Source of the DNA: Megalobrama amblycephala
Lineage: Eukaryota > Chordata > Actinopteri > Cypriniformes > Xenocyprididae
Reading direction: 5' to 3'
NCBI RefSeq assembly: GCF_018812025.1
Contig: NC_063057.1
Coordinates: 15,927,963 to 15,991,962, forward strand
Length of the DNA: 64,000 nucleotides
Positions 1 through 13,010 of this stretch are shown here, piece after piece (position 1 is the stretch's first letter; each line of letters begins with the position of its first letter). A program made the translations under genes and the position numbers. The notes under the pieces are model-generated. The model searched no databases. It saw only the letters and a list, made by a program, of their open reading frames with translations, and had not been told where the DNA came from.

Positions 1-870
1 AAATAATGATTTTATTGATATTATTGAAAAATAATTAAAATTGTTAACATTTTAAATTTTGCATTTTTGTCACATAGAATTTTACTTTGGCAGCAAAGCA
101 CTGATTTTTTTATGCCGTTAAGTAAATTTAATGCTATTAAATCCTGTCATCATTTACTCGCTCTCATGTCGTTCCAAACCTGTATGACTCTCTCTTCTGT
201 AAAATACAAAAGAAGATATTCTGAAGAATATTGTCAACCAAACCATTTTGGTTAAGCTACCCTTGACACCAATAATTTTCTTTTTTATGTTAAACAGAAA
301 GAAAGTAATTCATGTTTGTAATGACATTAGTGTGAGTAAATTATTACATTTTGTGTTGAACTACCCCTTTAAAACAATAACATTTTTAAAGAGTTAACAC
401 CTAATTTATGTAAGACACTGATATCTATCTTTCATGATGCTCACATTGAAATAACATTTTTTTTACTTCATTTTCTTGTCATAAAACATATTTAAAGAAA
501 TAAAAACTAAAGCTTTGCCCTTATTCCATGGGATACAGGCTTTAAAGCTGTTTTGTTAAATTATCCTTTAATTGCCCTGATGAAATTTACTATGGTTTAA
601 CTGTAAGATCATAGACAGAGCACAGGAAAAAACAATCCTTTTTATTAATATGGGTATATGGTTTCTAATATAAATAATAAACTATAAATTGTGTAATAAA
701 ATATTGTAAACGTAGAAAATACGAAAACAGTCTTTATGAAAGAAAGTGATTTATATTCCGCAATATTAAATATAAGTAAGCCTAATAATAGCAGCATTTT
801 TAATAAATATCTACCAAAACACCATATTTCTTCACTGTTAGTTGCTGCAAGGTAAATTACTATAAAGGTG
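1..870. repeat. AT-rich flank with a degraded MITE
   Basis: No gene is visible. Around 140-376 the sequence resembles a common fish MITE family: a 'tcatcatttactc...gttccaaacctgtatgac' core and an end reading 'aactaccccttt'. The same family recurs at 34205-34470 and 62222-62515. The rest is AT-rich sequence in which I see nothing else. Confidence 0.45.
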
Positions 871-1350
871 GTGGTGTTGGATTTTCCAATTTAGGTTACC
901 TCGTCATGTCTTTACATGGTCGCGGCTGTGTTCGGCTTCACCACCGAACCTGTAATGTTCCCGTATCACACGACTGTTTTAAACAAAATTCTGAGACAAA
1001 TCTGAAAGGATCAAGGCATTAAGCGACTTGCGCTGTTTATTACTTCATAGGGCGGCAGAAACTCAGTGCATGTTCGTCAGCGGCAGCGGTGAGCGGGTAG
1101 GCTATTTGCCTTTTGCAGTTTCTCATGAGCTCCAGTCAAAAACAAAAAACAGCGCGGGAGGGGGAGGTCTCTCTCACTTTGGCCTGTCAATTGAGAAGAC
1201 AAACCGATGGGCCGCTGTCCCTGCGTGATGGACAAAAAAATTAATAAAATAAAATAAATAAATAAATAAATAAATAACCTTTTATCGGCCCCAAAGTGCG
1301 TCGGCCCACCTTGAAAATGCCCGGTATGCCAGATTACCAGTCCAGCCCTG
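871..1350. repeat. Transposon-derived segment ending in a hAT-like terminus
   Basis: This is moderately GC-rich sequence unlike its surroundings, with an (AAAT)n stretch near 1240-1276. It ends in a terminus whose reverse complement starts CAGGGCTGGACTGG, as hAT-like elements of fish often do. In gene 3 the equivalent place, just upstream of exon 3, holds exon 2 and a short intron. Here exon 2 is absent, so this insertion separates exon 3 from any upstream part of gene 1. No coding region is recognised. Confidence 0.4.
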
Positions 1351-1498
1351 AGAAGAGCACATGATCATCATCTGTTGACGCAACCCGGGTTATCGGGTGC
1401 CCTGTGTGCCCGTCCGCTACGCCACTGCTCCTGCTCCATGTTTAGCTCTGTATTTGAACTACATAATTCATTCATTGTTTTTCTATTTGTTTTTCTAG

Positions 1499-1666
1499 CT
1501 TGTGTTGGATGAGAACTTCACACCAGGCTGTCCAATAGTGCTGTACAAATCTGATGATGAAAGAGCAGTGCTTCCCAGAATGCACTTTGATCCAATAGAT
1601 TTCAAACATATTTACATCGCTCTGAGGAGAGAGGTGAGGTTTAGAAATGTCCAACCAATCAATCCA

Positions 1667-1713
<47 letters not shown>

Positions 1714-4392
1714 TCCGTGTACGTTTTGATACTTTGTTTTCCAATTTGAAATGAAATACGCAGAAACGAGAAAACGGTCGTTTTCCGTTTTTTCGTTTGT
1801 TAAAAAAAAACGGGAAAACGAGATTTTGACTCGATTTTCTTTTTTTTCGGGTCACGGATAGAAAACGGAAACACGACTTCAAAACTCGTTTTCCACATGT
1901 GGGCAGTCATTACACGCCCCTTTCAGCCGATTGGTCAATCAAATCTGAGCCAGTGACGTCATCTTTAGGTTGTTCAACAAAATAATAGTCCTCTGCCGCT
2001 ATATCAGTAGATGTCATAAATCGGCTTTCTTCTGTGCAACCTAACGCGTATTTTACAGAAATATGTTTGCACAGATAAAAAGTTTAAAAAACCTACAGTA
2101 AATTTAATTAAGTCTGTTTTTAAGCTGTCATTGTGTTTTTAAAATGTAAAATGTAAATGCCTCTACATCTGTTACCAAGCGCATGACATCCTTTGGGCTA
2201 CTACCACCGATCAATAGGCTATACATAATGATAGACTATTCTCTATTATAGATCAGTGGCTACCGCACTCATTTTTTTGTCTTATTTTAATGTTTTGTTT
2301 ACATTTTATACATTTAAATTAAATCATTTTTCAATCATTTAGCAGACGCATTCCTTGCAGTAGACTATGCAGTCATATTAGAAAATAGGCTATCCACTAG
2401 GTGGCAACACCTAATAACGTTATCACCATCGGGGGGCTTTTTAGTTTTTCTTAGCTTATAAATGGCCATACAGATTTTATCTCTTAAATTAAACACTTTT
2501 ATGAACACAGTGAACATTATTATATGTCACAGTTTACTTGCTATCCTCACTTTTTCTGTCTTTCCTTCGCTTTTGAATGAATTAGCTATAAATGGCCCTG
2601 AACATTTTACTTTCAATTTCGATTTAACGGCTATTGGCGATTCTGCGTCAATTGCTTTAGTGGACACCAGCAAAACAAAAACTCTCGTATATTAAACATA
2701 GAACTTTTATTATCTTCGTAATTAACTAAAATTTAACGGAAAATTTACTGTATGCAGTTCTGTGGATGTTTTGAAAAACTTAAACTAAACGAAAAGTATT
2801 GTTGCCTTGTCAATATAATTTCTGTTTTTTCCCCCTGACTTTCAACTGACGCGATCATCGTTTCATTAACCTACAAGATTATATTAAATTAGAATTAAAC
2901 GAAATTTGATAAATGTCTGTGAATCATTAAACAAATCCCAGGGGTTTAGTTTTAACCTACATGAACAAATAGCAGAATAAACACAGAACATGAGGATTCA
3001 TCATCATCACGCACCTGCAGCGCTTCTGTGAACGGAGAACAAAGGATTCAATTATATAAAAGAAATAAATAGCCTATGTCTATGCGCGAAATTTATTTCA
3101 CTTAAGTAAATAACATATTACCAAAATGAAAGGGGAAAAAATGCGACAATATGAGTGTCGGTTCATTTTTGAGAAGTTCACATAAAGGAAACCGAGACGG
3201 CAGAAAATGTCTTTGTTTATTTTACGAGCAATGTTTTGTTTTTATTGTGAGTGTACAAAAATAATAGGCCTATTTAACCCTTCACAGATTCGAATGGTGT
3301 TACATATATTTGACCATAAATGTCTGAGTATTTTTAGTTGTTTCCGCTTTTATAAGAAAATTCAAGTGAACGCGTCGGCGCCTCACGCACACACAACATC
3401 AGTTTTAGTAACTTGACATCACAGCCTGTTAACTGTCAAAATAACATACATTCAACCAAATATATAAAAAGTTATACTGCTCATTTTAAGTAGTCTGTGT
3501 ACAATAAAAACGTTTAAATAATAAATATAGTTTAGCCTCCAAATCTGAATGAATATTGAAACATTTGGATTTGTGTCAAATTAGAGAGGTAGGCCTAGTT
3601 AACGCCGGTTTCTGTTTCAGTTCACCTTTAAATTAATTCGTTTTGGCTTAACATTTATATATTATTTTTGTCATAACTAAAATAGCTATGTAGCTGTAAT
3701 TTTGATCTTTAATGTTTGATCTTTACATATTCCCTCAATCTTTTAACCAAAGGGTTATTAGCCTATATTCAGCAGGCAATGTTAGGCTATATAAAATAAA
3801 TAAATAAATAAAGAGAGATGCGCTATTGTTCGTTTTTCAAAATTGCTTACACTACTTATTTATTGTGATTTATTCTATTTATTCAAAATAGAATAAAATA
3901 AAAACTGTAGTATTTTTTTTTTTTTAATCTGTGCTTTTCATCCGCTCCTCTGTGTGGGTAGTGCAGTTTCACTATGCATATTAAACTACAAACAGCATTA
4001 CAACAGTCTGTGTGCTGATTAACATTTCTGAAATAAATATTTCTGTGAAATAGGCTACGCATTAGGTTGCACAGAAGAAAGCCGATTTATGACATCTACT
4101 GATATAGCGGCAGAGGACTGTTATTTTGTTGAACGAACTGAAGATGACGTCACTGGCTCAGATTTGATTGACCAGTCGGCTGAAAGGGGCGTGTAATGAC
4201 CGCCCACATGTGGAAAACGAGTTTTGAAGTCGTGTTTCCGTTTTCTATCCGTGACCCGAAAAAAACGAAAATCGAGTCAAAATCTCGTTTTCCCGTTTTT
4301 TTTTAACAAACGAAAAAACGGGAAACGACCGTTTTCTCGTTTCTGCCTATTTCATTTCAAATTGGAAAACAAACTATCAAAACGTACACGGA

Positions 4393-4486
<94 letters not shown>

Positions 4487-7400
4487 ACACAAACACTATC
4501 GCTCAATAGTTTGGGATTGGTAAGATTTTAAATGTTTTTAAAAGAAGTCTCTTCTGCTCACCAAGGCTGCATTTATTTAATATAAAATACAGTAAAAACA
4601 GTTGATGTGAAAACTTGAGAAATCCAGGCTGTGGTAACATTGAAAAAAATTTATTTATTCATTACAATTAAATTTAGCCTCACACGCAAACTTTAATCGA
4701 TAATGAAAATATTTAATTAAAACCAGAAAGTAAAGTAACAATCAATCAGAAAGAAGTTATTAATAGTTAATAATAAAATTTAGAGTATTGTAAAATCCAG
4801 AGTATTGTATCTAATAGATGAAGATCAAACAGAACAATAATTAAGACATTTGCAGATAAGAGAGAAGAAGCAGAAGCCAAAGAGAACAAAGGAGGGAAAA
4901 GCTACATTATCAATGACTCAGTCCATATTATACCATAAGCATATAGGGAAATTCCCAACCCACCTAAACTAATGTTTTTGTTCCTATAAGAAAAGGTTAT
5001 TTTACCCATTATATCATAAACTGGTCAGATGCCAAAAATAGATATAAGAGTTGTTTTAACCCCCTTAGGGAATTTTGCAAATCTTACACTATCAAATGTC
5101 AGCAGAAATAATAACAGACATATTTTGATCGGATTCAAATGAGCAACTAATTCTGAAAAACATCACTTCTGCAGTATTTGGCAGGCGTCCAATATCTAAC
5201 CACAAACGTCTCAGCGTGACCTGTCACATTGGAACACTTGAAGAACAATTGAATATAACAAGCATACATACTCTTAAATATAAAATAAGAATAACCATAA
5301 GGGTACAATAACAAGTAAATACTTGAAGATATGATGAGAATTAATATATATATCAAGTATGAGTACATAAATATATGAAATCAAAAGTGAAACCGATAAA
5401 TCATAAGCCATAAACGATTAACATAAATATTAATTAAAAAATGCATGAATATGAATATCGACCATTTCAGATCCACCACAGTAATATTGTGAAATACTAT
5501 TACAATTTAAAATAATTTAATAATGTAATTTATTCCTTGATGCAAGGCTGAATTATCAGCATCATTACTCCAGTCTTCAGTGTCACATGATCCTTCAGAA
5601 ATCATTCTAATATGCTGATTTGCTGCTCAAGAAACATTTCTTATTATTATCAATGTTGAAAACGTTGTATGTACTTTTTTTCAGGATTCCTTGATGAATA
5701 GAAAGTTCAAAAGAACAGCATTTATCTAAAATACAAAGCTTTTGTAACATTGTAACAAACGTTTGGAGTCAGTAAGAATTTTTATTTGTATTTTTTTTTA
5801 AAGAATTTAATACTTGGATGCATTAGAAAGAGGATGCATTAAATCGATCAAAAGTGACAGTATAGACATTTAGAATATTACAAAAGATTATATTTCAAAT
5901 AAATGCTGTTCTTTTGAACTTTCTATTCATCAAAGAATCCTGGAAAAAAATGTACACAAATATTTTGTACAATTGTACACAATAAATGCTTCTTGAGCAG
6001 CAAATCAGCATATTAGAATATTTTCTTAAGGATCATGTGACACTGAAGACTGGAGTAATTATGCTAAAAATTCAACCTTGCCAACACAAGAATAAATTAC
6101 ATTTTAAAATATTTTCTAATAGAAAACCGTTATTTTAAATTGTAATAATATTTCTCAATATTATTTTTACTGTATTTTTAATTAAATAAATTCAGCCTTG
6201 GTGAGCAGAAGAGACTTCTTTTGAAAACATTACAAATCTTAACGATTCCAAACTTTTGAGCAGTATATATGTGTGTGTGTGTGTGTGTGTAGAATTTTAA
6301 GTGAAATTATGAAATCATGAAAAACATACAGACTGCATTCACAACTTATGATACTAAAAAATTAGACAAATTAAGACTATTTTTAATTAAAAAATGCTGT
6401 GAATAAACATACATTTTCTGAGTTTACTTTCAGCTTCATATTTTTTAGTTTCTGTATATGATATCAATCAGACAAAAATGATTCTTACAATGTTCTAAAA
6501 TACACGAATAAATAAAATGACATTAATACTGCTTTGCAGGAACAATGGGAATAATTTTATACATTTCCCTAAAAAGCTGATCCAAGACAAAGTTTTCCAT
6601 GAAAAAGGGAATTTTCCTGCGCCTCACATTTACAGAACCACTGAACCACTTAAGTTTTCTAAATCAGGCAGTATGTCAGATACTTTACTGGTGTGTTAAA
6701 TTGAATTTGCATACTTGTCTCTTTCTGCTCATGTTTCTGATGTAGCTCAGAAGAGTGTCTGTGGTTCAGTGTGCTAAATTCAGCTCTCTGAACGACTGCA
6801 GAGCTGCTCTGGATCCTCTCTGTGGCTGGTGTGTGAAAACACAGAGGTCAGCCTGCCTTTATCACATGTCTTTCCACACATCACACATTATATCTGCTCT
6901 AGATTACACCATCACCTAATACTGTATGTCTAATGGATCATTGCAGAACAGTGTGTTAAGTTCATATCATATGGACATGATGAGAAGTGTGCAAACAGAC
7001 CTGTAGATGATATATTGGCTGATGTTTTTATCTAGATGTTCTACTCAAGATGAATGCTCAAATACTTCATGGATGTCCATCCCAAAAAACTCTCTTCAGA
7101 CGCAGCTGCTTTCCTTTCAGATGGAGCAGAATTCTTCTAGAAAGGTAGAGGATCATTATCTAGAAGAATGAATCATAATTTATGAATCTAAGAAATAATT
7201 GATATGACTTCTCTTTACTAACCTCTCCTTCACAGATTACTCTACATCTTGCCTTGAGTCTGGAGAGCACAGGAAATCCCGTCTTCTCATGTTCCTTCAT
7301 CACAGGAAGTGTGAATCTGTGTGACGGATCTGATCTGACTGCAGTTTTCCCAAACTGCTCCTGTAGTTTTTCTGACCAGCAACTATATACTGGAGGTTGG

Positions 7401-7819
7401 TTCTCCTTCAGTGATGTTTTATATGTGCTAAAGTGCATTTATATTGTCAGAATATGATTGTTTATAATCATAAACATTTGTTGGTAATCTGTTCAGGTTT
7501 AACAGTCTCTGCTGCAGTTACTATTGAGGATCAGAAGATCACAGAGACGCTGACACTGAGGAACTGCTCCAGTATCACAGATAATTCACCAAATGCTTCT
7601 TATACACAGTGAGAAAATGCAGTTTAAAAGGGTTTTGAAAGACTACTTTTAATTCTTATTTTAAAAAATAAAAATATGAATTAAATACAGGTGTGTGCAG
7701 TGTATCTCATCTGGGTGTCAGTGGTCCTCTTCCTCACAGCGTTGTGATTGGACACATGGACCTGGACCGAAGTTACTCATAGAGGCAAGTCACCAAACAA
7801 ACCAAATAATCCAATGCTT

Positions 7820-7878
<59 letters not shown>

Positions 7879-10609
7879 TAAATAGTTTATCCTTTATAAA
7901 TATTTTAGATGATATTAATTCATTGTTGATAGCTGAAATATCATTGTGTTGACTGAAGAAAACTCAGGAAGTAAATGATCTGCTCAGATTTCTCTCTCTT
8001 TCTACTCTTTAGGATGCATGTAAAGATCTACTCTCTCAGAGTGTCTACAAAGTAAGTGTTGTTGTTTATGAACCCAACTTCACAGAATGGAGATGTTTAT
8101 TTATTTTTTTCCTATTTCAAATGAATATGACTTTACAAGTGTCTAAGGATTTTGTTTCATTTTCGAGGAACAATTTGCTTATAAGTGAAGTTCCTAAACA
8201 GTTTTGTGAGGAGTGAACCCATCTAATCTTTCAATTAACTGCATGTAAGCAGCTGTTCACCTTGCTCCAGCAGAAGCTGATTTTACATCCCTCCATCAAC
8301 ATAATTTAGGCAGTTACCGTACTCATCTTCCAAGCATTAGTAGTCTCACTGGGGATTATATCTAAGCTCGAATTGAAGCTGCTTCCTCGAGCCTCTCCAT
8401 TGCAGACAGCAAGACAAACACATTTAACCTTAATAGTGTAAAGATTATATAGGCAAACAGACTTGTGAAACTTCTTTTAAAACAAAAGTTGCTTTCTTCT
8501 ATGTCATATCAGCAGTAAACCATCATCCTGCTATTTAAATTATGTATAATATATAATTGCTTCATATTTACAATTGTATTTTATTAATGGACATTTATTA
8601 TTATTTGTATTAATTATAATGGATGATTTTTTATTTTATTTTTTGCTTTTGGAATTTTTTTATTGAGTGCTTTTGTGTCCTGTAGAAGCCTGAGATTCTC
8701 TCTCTGGAGCCCAACAATGTTTCCTTCCATGGCAGAAACAACGTTTTACTAAGAGGAAAGAACCTGGAATCTGTCACTAAAATTCGTATTCAAGGGGATC
8801 TGGACTGTATTCCTAAAGAGTGAGACTCTGTGTGTGTGTGTTTAGTCGTATTTATGAATATGTATAGATTGAGATAAATTATACTGTATATCTGTGCATG
8901 AATGTTTCTCTTCAGATCTCCAGTGTTTGATCGCTCCAGTGACACTTTAAGGTTCCACATTCCTCCCAGTGGAACTAAAGGAACAGTGAAAGTGTGTGTT
9001 GTTACTCCTGACGACCGTTGTCATGGTAACAGCATCATCACTTACAGTTCCCAGCCCAGCTGCACAGGAATACAGCCCAGAGTCAGCTGGAGAAGGTAAG
9101 AGCATTTCAGACCACTGGCAGATCAGCTTCCAAATCACATCAGTGCCTTAAGATGATAACTGCACATTTCAATTCTCATGCTCATAGTAATCTAATGGCA
9201 TACAGACAATTTTAATCATGAAATTCGCAAGATTGCTGTTTACTGACTCAAATATGACCTTAGACTAATCTTGTTTAAACTTTTAGAGGTTTAGAAATAA
9301 CCTGCTTGCTGACAGCAAGGCCATTCTTAATATTTTGTATTACTGTTTGAAATTATTAATATCTATTTTAATACATATTTTAATATCTCTTCATTCAGAG
9401 GTGGAAGGAAGATTCACATTCAGGGAAGCAATATGGAATCTGTTGAATCAGTTATTGTCCGTCCGTCTAATAAAGTGCTTCAAGCACGATACAGCAGAAG
9501 CTCAGGGGTAAGACGTGTTTATTACTCCTGCAGTAACTCACAGCACTGAATCTGATACACAGAGATCAGCTGAACTTCAGTGAGTCTTCAAACAGCCCAG
9601 ATTCACACATGTAGTGAATGAGGTCTTATTTTGAAGAATTTGTCATTTATCTGCTCATATAATTGTTAAATGCACTTCAGTGACTCTAAATGTGTCGCTG
9701 ATTTTTTGGAAATGGTGATGACATGCATTTTATATTAATATGTTCCTTGAGGTTCACTTGCAAATTTTAACCACAGTGTGACGTCACATTGAGGAGGAAG
9801 TAGAAATGCTTCACGAATTTTGCAGTGAAAATTTGAGATCAGAAACTTGCAGTATTACATGTAAAACTTATATGTCAAAGGATCAAGAAAAAAACTTTTA
9901 ATCATCATAACTCATATTAGAGTCATATTTTCATTGTCTCTTTTTTCTCAGGATGTGTGGTTTCACTCCCCCCGTTATGATGGCAGTGATCTGTTTAGCT
10001 TGTCATTAAAAGTTGGGAATTTCACTGTGGACTGTGTGGATTATTTCTCCTACAAACCTGATCCAGAATTCACTGGATTCAGCACCTTTTCGGTGGCCAA
10101 TGATCTACAGGTGAACATTCAGGTAAAGAGTGACTAAACACTGATTAAGATCTACTCTTTAGAATTTTTTTTTTTTTTTTTTTTTTTTAATTGGCACAGT
10201 TTATTCTTGTTGAACTCTCTTTCTCAGAAAAAGGCAGATGCATTGAATTTGAGTATGAGTGAGGTGAAAGTGACGGGTTATCAGGAACATCAGCAGTATC
10301 AGTGTGTTTTGGAGAAGATTGAGTTCAATATCATTATCTGTCAGATTAAAGGAGAATCAGGAGCCGTCACAGCAGTGGACTCAATAACTGTATGTTTATT
10401 TCTGATATTTGCAATTTTTTGGAAAATCTATAGATAATGGATAATTTGACTTGACAATTGCTGCTAATAAATAACACTGCTATGTTTAATGTACATCTTA
10501 CTCAACTCTATGAGATGAAAAGACAGTTTCATTGTCATTTCAGATCACGATTGGTAATTATGTTCTTGGAATGGGGAATACAAAGGATTTGTTCTGCATC
10601 CGTCCATAG
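1499..10609 (+). CDS. Plexin-like soluble receptor, gene 1 (5' part outside the window or lost)
   Basis: The exons, in frame and with matching phases, are 1499-1633, 6746-6846, 7036-7144, 7236-7395, 7497-7608, 7691-7784, 8013-8051, 8686-8819, 8916-9095, 9399-9507, 9952-10122, 10228-10389 and 10544-10609. They correspond to exons 3-15 of genes 2 and 3. They encode the last part of the Sema domain, a PSI domain (ending DPLCGWC), IPT1, a second PSI (CVQCISSGCQW), IPT2-4 and a stop (TAG) with no transmembrane segment or GAP domain. All introns are GT-AG except the one after 7784, whose donor is GCAAGT. Exons 1-2 are not found in 1-1498. A poly(A) signal AATAAA lies at 10637-10642. The protein is probably secreted or extracellular and semaphorin-binding (inferred from family). 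Whether this copy is transcribed from an upstream first exon cannot be seen. Confidence 0.8.
1668..1710. repeat. (TA)n microsatellite
   Basis: About 20 TA units directly abut the left end of the foldback element at 1711. A second TA tract lies at its right end, which suggests insertion into a TA-rich target. Confidence 0.9.
1711..4395. mobile_element. Non-autonomous DNA transposon with about 340-bp inverted repeats
   Basis: The left end reads GGTCCGTGTACGTTTTGATA. The right end is its reverse complement, and the match continues for about 340 bp (roughly 1711-2050 against 4060-4395), including a shared segment carrying the palindrome TGACGTCA-type core 'gtgacgtca'. The 2-kb interior is AT-rich with only short ORFs (such as 2462-2695) that resemble no transposase I know. 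Both ends abut TA microsatellite, so the target duplication cannot be resolved. The element sits in the intron between exons 3 and 4 of gene 1. Confidence 0.75.
4395..4496. repeat. (TA)n(CA)n compound microsatellite
   Basis: About 70 bp of TA repeats are followed by CA repeats. The tract forms the junction between two inverted-repeat elements. Open frames through it (poly Ile-Tyr) are artefacts. Confidence 0.9.
4500..6290. repeat. Inverted pair of a fish interspersed repeat, split by another insertion
   Basis: The segments 4500-4640 plus about 5485-5870 read in one direction, and 5880-6262 is close to their reverse complement. Shared pieces are 'agaagtctcttctgctcaccaaggc', 'actccagtcttcagtgtcacatgatcct' and 'agaaagttcaaaagaacagc' (each in inverted copies). 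CA and TG microsatellites sit at the two outer ends. The left copy is interrupted by about 840 bp of AT-rich sequence (4645-5485) in which I recognise nothing. Confidence 0.6.
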
Positions 10610-10636
10610 AACACACCTGGCCAAGTATGAAAAAAC

Positions 10637-10642
10637 AATAAA
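10637..10642 (+). promoter_or_regulatory. Poly(A) signal of gene 1
   Basis: AATAAA lies 28 bp after the TAG stop. The equivalent AATAAA in gene 2 is at 38909-38914. Gene 3 has AATGAA at this position and would need a downstream signal. Confidence 0.6.
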
Positions 10643-10725
10643 AACCCTTTACAGGAGAAAAAAAAAAAAAAAAGATTTGAAAAAGGCTTACAATCATTAT
10701 TTGCTATTCCTAAGTCTAGAGATTT

Positions 10726-10944
10726 CGGTAACACTTTATTTTACAGTGTCCTTGTTACACATATTACATGTAGTTACGGTAGTAATAACTATAAATTATG
10801 CATAATTACATGCAACTAAACCTAAACCAAACCCTAATCCTAAACCTAACCCTATAGTAAGTACATGTGGTTAATTGTTATTACTCAGTACTTAAATATA
10901 TAATTACATTGTAACACAGACACCTTAAAATAAAGTGTAGCCGA
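10726..10944. repeat. MITE with GGTAACACTTTATTTTA terminus
   Basis: The left end is 'ggtaacactttattttacag' and the right end 'ccttaaaataaagtgt', an imperfect inverted terminus. This is a frequent fish MITE type. Two further copies lie in intron 3 of gene 3 (about 48642-48795 and 48865-49060). Its interior carries CCTAACCC-like runs that only superficially resemble telomeric DNA. Confidence 0.55.
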
Positions 10945-11458
10945 GATTTCCACGTTTTATATATGTGTAATTAGTATGTAATTATATATTTGAGCAGTTT
11001 GCATTTTCTTTTATATTCTTTTTATTTTAATTAATGTTTCAGCTTTAAAAAAACAACAACACAATTTTGTTTTGACATATGCTTTAAACATTCAACAACC
11101 TCTGCATTCAAATATCCTGTGAGATCAGTCCTGATATTGAACAGCAGGTATATACACATACAAAAAATCTATTCAAAATTGGACTGGTCAGAAATTTAGT
11201 ACCACAGTACAATTTGTAGAAAAATGCTTTGTATCTTTTGTATCGTACCTACACAATTCTTATGGTTTTTTTTTGTTTTTTTTTGTAATTAATCTGATCA
11301 TTTATGTTATCAGTATACTGCCTTACATCTCATACTTACTAATAAACATGTCAAACATATCAAATCCATTAAAAAAGAGTCTGGTCTGATTTAAATGAAC
11401 AAGCACACATAAACACTCATGAACAATCTTTCACACAAACATTCTGTAAAAACATTCT

Positions 11459-11521
11459 GTAGCTCAAACAGTAGAGCACAGCGCTAGCAACACTATCATA
11501 AAGAGCTTGATTGATTCCCAG
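11459..11521 (+). repeat. tRNA-like SINE remnant downstream of gene 1
   Basis: 'tagctcaaacagtagagc' resembles a tRNA A box and 'gattgattccc' a B box. Related copies lie at 15315-15378, 39498-39552, 45580-45642 and 57539-57601, always in the plexin spacers. The copies therefore predate the tandem duplications. They are too diverged to be functional tRNA genes. Confidence 0.5.
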
Positions 11522-11550
11522 AGAAAACAAACTGATCATATGTTCTTTAA

Positions 11551-12045
11551 AGGATTAGTTCACTTCAGAATTAAAATGTCTTGGTAATTTGATCACTCCC
11601 ATGTCATCCAAGATGTTTATGTCTTCAATCGAAAAGAAATTAAGGTTTTTGAGGAAAACATTCCAGGATTTTTCTCCATATAGTGGACTTTTACAATGTT
11701 TTTTTCAATGGTTATCACTGGGTTGAAGGTCCAAATTGCAGTTTCAGTGCAGCTTCAAAGCGCTCTACATGATCCCAGCCGAGGGAAAAGGGTCTTATCT
11801 AGCGAAACAATCTGTCATTTTCTAAAAAAAAAATCAAATAAAAAAGTATATACTTTTTAACCACAAATGCTCGTCTTGCACTAGCTCTGCAATGCTCCAT
11901 GCATTACTTAATTATGTTGAAAGTAGGGCTGTTCGATTTCGGATTTTTTGGAATAGATTCCGATTCCTGTTTCTGGAATCGAAAAGAATCGATTCCAAGA
12001 ATCGATTCCTCACTGTTATTTTCGATTCTTTTTTTTTAATACCAA
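11551..12045. repeat. Degraded MITE segments
   Basis: From 11551 ('aaaggattagttcact') this is a member of the TTAGTTCACCC-type MITE family, also present at 39588 onwards. At about 11928-12035 lies a second repeat, rich in palindromic GAATCGATTCC motifs. No gene is seen. Confidence 0.5.
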
Positions 12046-12049
12046 CACC

Positions 12050-12840
12050 GTGTCTAACATTGTTGCTTCTTACTGTGCCACACAGCGAGAAACTCTCTAC
12101 AAAGAATTCTCCCTTGTATTCTCTGCAATCAATTCTGGTATCATTTCCTTATGTAGAGATATGTTGTCACCGGTTGATATGCCCGTAATTAACCCAACTG
12201 ATACAGTATGTGGTAAAATCTGTTTTTCACAGTCCAAAAGCAAAAACAAATCTATTCGTTCTCTATTTCTAATGGAGGCTGTTACTAAGTCTTGTTCTAC
12301 TGTTTATTGGACTAAATTTGTCCAGGACATTGATTGGGTAAGTGTTTGGTTATTACCTCATAAGTTTTTTATTACAAACAAGGTAAAAGAAATTTCTTTT
12401 AAGATAATACACAAATTCTACCCTGTCAAACATTTCCTTAGTAAGTTTAAGAAAGATATTGATGTTAACTGTTCATTTTGCTCTTTGCATTTAGAAACTG
12501 TGCCCCACATTTTTTGGAATTGTAGTCATGTGAAAAAGCTTTGGTATGATGTATCTCTATTAAGAAAAAGGTACTCTTTACTTTTGTTTTGCGTTTTGAA
12601 AATGTAGTTTTTGGATTTATAAAGTATGATAGCGGGGTGAATAAGGAAGCTTTTGTAATTAATCTGTTAATTTTATTAGTCAAATTTCACATTCATAAGT
12701 GTAAGTTTTCTAACAAAAAGCCCCTTTTCTCAGTAGTTCTTAAAGAATTTGAAAAGTACTTGTCCACTATTCAGAACAGTAATAATGGAAAAGCTATAAA
12801 GACTGTTTATCTGTGTAATATCTTCAAACTTTTTGAATGA
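12050..12840 (+). pseudogene. 5'-truncated LINE (L1-like) ORF2 C-terminus
   Basis: The frame 12050-12607 encodes the end of a non-LTR retrotransposon polyprotein: a fish L1-type region (LPHKFFITNKVKEISFKIIH) followed by a zinc-knuckle pattern CSFC...ETVPHIFWNC. The natural C-terminus continues in another frame (about 12589-12840, ILLVKFHIHKCKFSNKKP...), so a frameshift at about 12590-12605 breaks the ORF. Reverse transcriptase core motifs and endonuclease are missing. An AAT/AAAAT-rich tail follows (12960-13010), as expected for a 5'-truncated insertion. It is absent from the equivalent spacer downstream of gene 2. Confidence 0.75.
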
Positions 12841-13010
12841 TATAAAGGTCTTGTTTTTCTGTGAATGTATTTTTTTCCCCTTCCTGTATTGTGTGTGTTC
12901 TTTGCTCCCCTGGCTCCAAAATATATGTTGTTGTATTTTGTTGTTTAAAGCAGTAATAATTTTAAAATAATAATAATAATAATAATAATACAAATAAAAT
13001 AAAATAAAAA
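12841..13010 (+). repeat. LINE 3' untranslated tail and A-rich repeats
   Basis: The 3' end of the LINE copy ends in (AAT)n and (AAAAT)n runs at about 12965-13010. Nothing else is recognised here. Confidence 0.6.

Noticed and set aside
1472..1882. 136-codon bottom-strand frame over exon 3 and the foldback element
   Set aside because: It runs through the TA microsatellite (Ile-Tyr repeats) and is antisense to a plexin exon.
4224..4523. Frame over the right end of the foldback element with poly Ile-Tyr and Thr-His
   Set aside because: It is the inverted terminal repeat plus microsatellites; it only mirrors the frame at 1472-1882.
10816..10856. CCTAACCC-type runs resembling telomeric repeat
   Set aside because: They are part of a MITE family also seen at 48720 and 48950; only a few imperfect units.
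11459..11521. Functional tRNA gene
   Set aside because: It cannot fold into a full cloverleaf by eye, lacks a matching acceptor stem, and occurs as diverged copies in each spacer, as a SINE remnant would.
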